DNA of 64,000 nt from Saprospiraceae bacterium. Lineage in GTDB: Bacteria > Bacteroidota > Bacteroidia > Chitinophagales > Saprospiraceae. Below are positions 62,072-64,000 of the stretch, piece by piece. Below the pieces are notes generated by a model. The model was not told the DNA's origin and made no database searches. It saw only the letters and a program-made list of their open reading frames with translations. The stretch spans positions 62,001 to 126,000 of the forward strand of contig JAIPBL010000003.1 in the NCBI GenBank assembly GCA_021739645.1. The letters run 5' to 3'. Position numbers and translations under genes: made by a program. How positions within the stretch are numbered: position 1 is the stretch's first letter; each line of letters opens with the position of its first letter.

Positions 62072-64000
62072 TCACTTGCAAATCACCTCATCCATGTTGA
62101 AAACTAGGGCTAGGGTTTCCATCAAAGCGGCAGATTCCACAGCGTCCAATTTGTCATCCGGTTTGCTGTCACCTACCGTTAATAATAACTTAGCCATGTC
62201 TGGATTTTTGGCCAGTTCGGTTTTTCTTTCCGTAAAATGTTTTTCCAACACAGCCAACTCACGTGCTGAGGGTTGCCGGGATGCGACCTGACGGAAGGCG
62301 TCACTCAATCGCTCGGGCAATGATTGGTCACTGGCTTTGAGCAGTTTCTGCGCCAATGTCCGACTAGCTTCCAGCATCAGCGGGTCGTTCATGAGGTTCA
62401 GGGCTTGCAATGGGGTGTTGGTGCGCTGGCGTTTCACAGCACAAACATCCCGGTAGCTCGCATCGAAGGTGGTTAGAAACGGATGCGGCAGTGTCCGTTT
62501 GAAAATGGTGTACATCGTCCGGCGGTAAAGCTTTTCATCTTTGTCCTGCACGTACCTGGTCAACGTTCCTCGGCCATCCCCAGCGTTCGTTTCTTCCCAA
62601 AGCCCGCCCGGCTGGTAGGGGCGCACAGAAGGGCCACCGATCATTGGGTTCAATAGGCCGCTGGCGACGAGCCAGGTATCTCGAATCATCTCCGGAGTCA
62701 TTCGGAAGCGAGGGCCTCGGCTGACAAAGCGGTTCTCAGGGTCACGCTCCTGTTTCTCAGTAGAAATCGCTGCTGATTGCCGATAGGCTGCGGAGGTCAC
62801 GATTTTTTTTATCAATTGCTTTAGGCCCCAGCCGCTCTCCTGAAAATCAACCGCCAGCCAATCTAGCAACTCAGGATGTGTTGGCAACTCGCCTTGACTG
62901 CCAAAATTTTCCACACTTTTAACCAACCCAACTCCGAACAATTGCTGCCAAACCCGATTCACAACCACCCGTGCTGCCAGCGGGTTTTCCTTGCTGAACG
63001 TCCATTGTGCCAGGCCGAGGCGGTTCTTGGGGAGTGTTTCGGGAAATGGCAGCACCGCCTTGGGGGTGCCGAAAGCCACCGCTTTGTCCGGTTGGTCGTA
63101 TTGGCCACGTTTGAGCAAATAGGTTTTGCGGAGCGTATCTGACTCCGCCATGACCATGCTCACCACCGAGTCGGGCTGCGAGTGGTTGATGAAACTGAGG
63201 ATGCCGGCTAGTTCTTCCTTAGTTGGAGAGAGCGTTGGTTGCTCCGCAATACTCACGTTGCTCACGTCGCCATAGAAACCACGCTCCGTATTTTGGTTAA
63301 AAAAGGCGTAGGTGCTGAAATATTCTTCCTGCGAAACGGGGTCGTATTTATGGTCGTGGCATTTGGCGCATTCCATCGTCAGCCCGAGAAAGGCCGTGGC
63401 ATAGAGATTGGTCTTGTCAGCAATGTACTCAACCCGGTATTCGTCCTCGATAACACCGCCTTCTTGGGTGATTTTATGGTTGCGGCAAAAGCCCGTGGCC
63501 AGTATTTGCTCTTTGGTGGCTGAGGGTAAAAGGTCTCCAGCCAATTGCCAGGTCACGAACTGGTCGTAGGGCAGGTTCTCGTTGAAGGCATGAATGACCC
63601 AATCCCGCCAAGGCCATTGTGAACGGTAGCTGTCATCTTGATACCCGTGGGAGTCGGCGTATCGGGCCAAGTCGAGCCAATGTGAAGCCTGGTGCTCTCC
63701 GTAGCTGGGCAGTGCCAGCAGGGTGTCCACCATTTTCTCAAATGCATTCGGGGACTTATCGGCTAGGAATCGGTCGAGTAGGGCAGGAGCAGGCGGAAGG
63801 CCAGTGAGGTCGTAACTGGTGCGGCGCAGCAGTCGCTCCCTGTCGGCTTCGTCATTTGGTTTAAACCCTTCGTTTTCAAGCTTTTGTAAAATGAAAAGGT
63901 CGATATCACCTTTTGCCCAGTCCTTATTTTTTACTTTCGGTAAATTGGGTTTTGTGGGCGGAATGAACGCCCAGTGCTGTTTGTATTTTGCCCCTTGTTC
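62072..64000 (-). CDS. DUF1549/DUF1553 protein, N-terminus beyond window
   Basis: The frame is open from the window edge to the stop at 62072 (642 residues), so the start is missing. The DUF1549 part opens at HWAFIPPTKPNLPKVKNKDW with RLLRRTSYDLTGLPP, then continues with HWLDLARYADSHGYQDD and a heme-like motif CAKCH (ECAKCHDHKYDP). The DUF1553 part follows with RVVVNRVWQQLFGVGLVKS, RGPRFRMTPEMIRDTWL and QRTNTPLQALNLMNDPLML. In this family an N-terminal planctomycete cytochrome c domain is usual and may lie outside. The proteins are exported and their function is unresolved; they pair with DUF1501 genes, as here. Confidence 0.88.
   Translation of the reverse strand, partial: EQGAKYKQHWAFIPPTKPNLPKVKNKDWAKGDIDLFILQKLENEGFKPNDEADRERLLRRTSYDLTGLPPAPALLDRFLADKSPNAFEKMVDTLLALPSYGEHQASHWLDLARYADSHGYQDDSYRSQWPWRDWVIHAFNENLPYDQFVTWQLAGDLLPSATKEQILATGFCRNHKITQEGGVIEDEYRVEYIADKTNLYATAFLGLTMECAKCHDHKYDPVSQEEYFSTYAFFNQNTERGFYGDVSNVSIAEQPTLSPTKEELAGILSFINHSQPDSVVSMVMAESDTLRKTYLLKRGQYDQPDKAVAFGTPKAVLPFPETLPKNRLGLAQWTFSKENPLAARVVVNRVWQQLFGVGLVKSVENFGSQGELPTHPELLDWLAVDFQESGWGLKQLIKKIVTSAAYRQSAAISTEKQERDPENRFVSRGPRFRMTPEMIRDTWLVASGLLNPMIGGPSVRPYQPGGLWEETNAGDGRGTLTRYVQDKDEKLYRRTMYTIFKRTLPHPFLTTFDASYRDVCAVKRQRTNTPLQALNLMNDPLMLEASRTLAQKLLKASDQSLPERLSDAFRQVASRQPSARELAVLEKHFTERKTELAKNPDMAKLLLTVGDSKPDDKLDAVESAALMETLALVFNMDEVICK

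Overview
The window looks like the chromosome of a free-living or environmental member of the Bacteroidota, probably of the Saprospiria/Chitinophagia type. The grounds are a SusC/SusD pair, SprB-type repeats, several Bat-family (aerotolerance) proteins, WG repeats, a type-3 outer-membrane-barrel receptor, effector-associated and TonB domains, and promoters of the TTTG / TAnnTTTG form characteristic of this phylum. No Shine-Dalgarno sequences stand out. Base composition is about half G+C, apart from one clearly AT-richer restriction-modification island at 39956-42387. I see no transposase, integrase, phage structural gene, CRISPR array or rRNA. One tRNA (Asn) is present.

Layout. 1-1681 (minus): a truncated SprB-repeat protein and a BatE-like TPR/SH3 protein. 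1869-9661 (plus): double VOC protein, DUF2007-like membrane protein, sulfotransferase, DUF58 protein, then a metal/redox cluster of two MbnP-like lipoproteins and a di-heme MauG/MbnH-like lipoprotein, then a secreted endonuclease/phosphatase-fold lipoprotein. 9669-18423 (minus): a very large TamB, thioesterase, VWA protein, EamA transporter, SRPBCC and SnoaL-like proteins. 18590-30395 (plus): ECF sigma factor with a cupin anti-sigma factor, transketolase overlapping an FAH-family hydrolase, a giant WG-repeat protein, tRNA-Asn, a PfkB kinase, an unknown barrel-like protein and a patatin. 30463-34755 (minus): WbqC, HMG-CoA synthase, GroEL and GroES.

35086-44026 (plus): rlmN, then the most unusual stretch. 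It holds an effector-associated-domain protein fused through a transmembrane helix to a TonB C-terminal domain, a dynamin-like GTPase, and an AT-rich type II-like endonuclease/methylase pair, followed by a lipoprotein and Sua5. This is the best candidate for a poorly described system: a possible defence/conflict module with a membrane-anchored, periplasm-facing arm. 44062-53168 (mostly minus): methylmalonyl-CoA epimerase, an outer-membrane receptor, a CotH-like protein, a BatA-type VWA membrane protein, a SnoaL-like lipoprotein (plus), a glycosyltransferase and an AraC regulator. 53598-59939 (plus): a glycan-uptake locus of SusC, a SusD carrying an inserted pair of SusE/F-like glycan-binding modules, and a SusE-like lipoprotein with two near-identical repeats; no glycoside hydrolase lies in the window. 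60032-64000 (minus): DUF1549/DUF1553 protein (truncated by the window), a CBS-pair protein and a DUF1501 protein.

Two non-coding themes recur. One is a set of degenerate short tandem arrays, period 7-8 (or multiples), lying next to gene starts and ends; some pair as inverted arrays. The other is strong hairpins at convergent gene ends or inside operons. All coordinates and motifs were read by eye. Family assignments rest on motif recognition without database searches.
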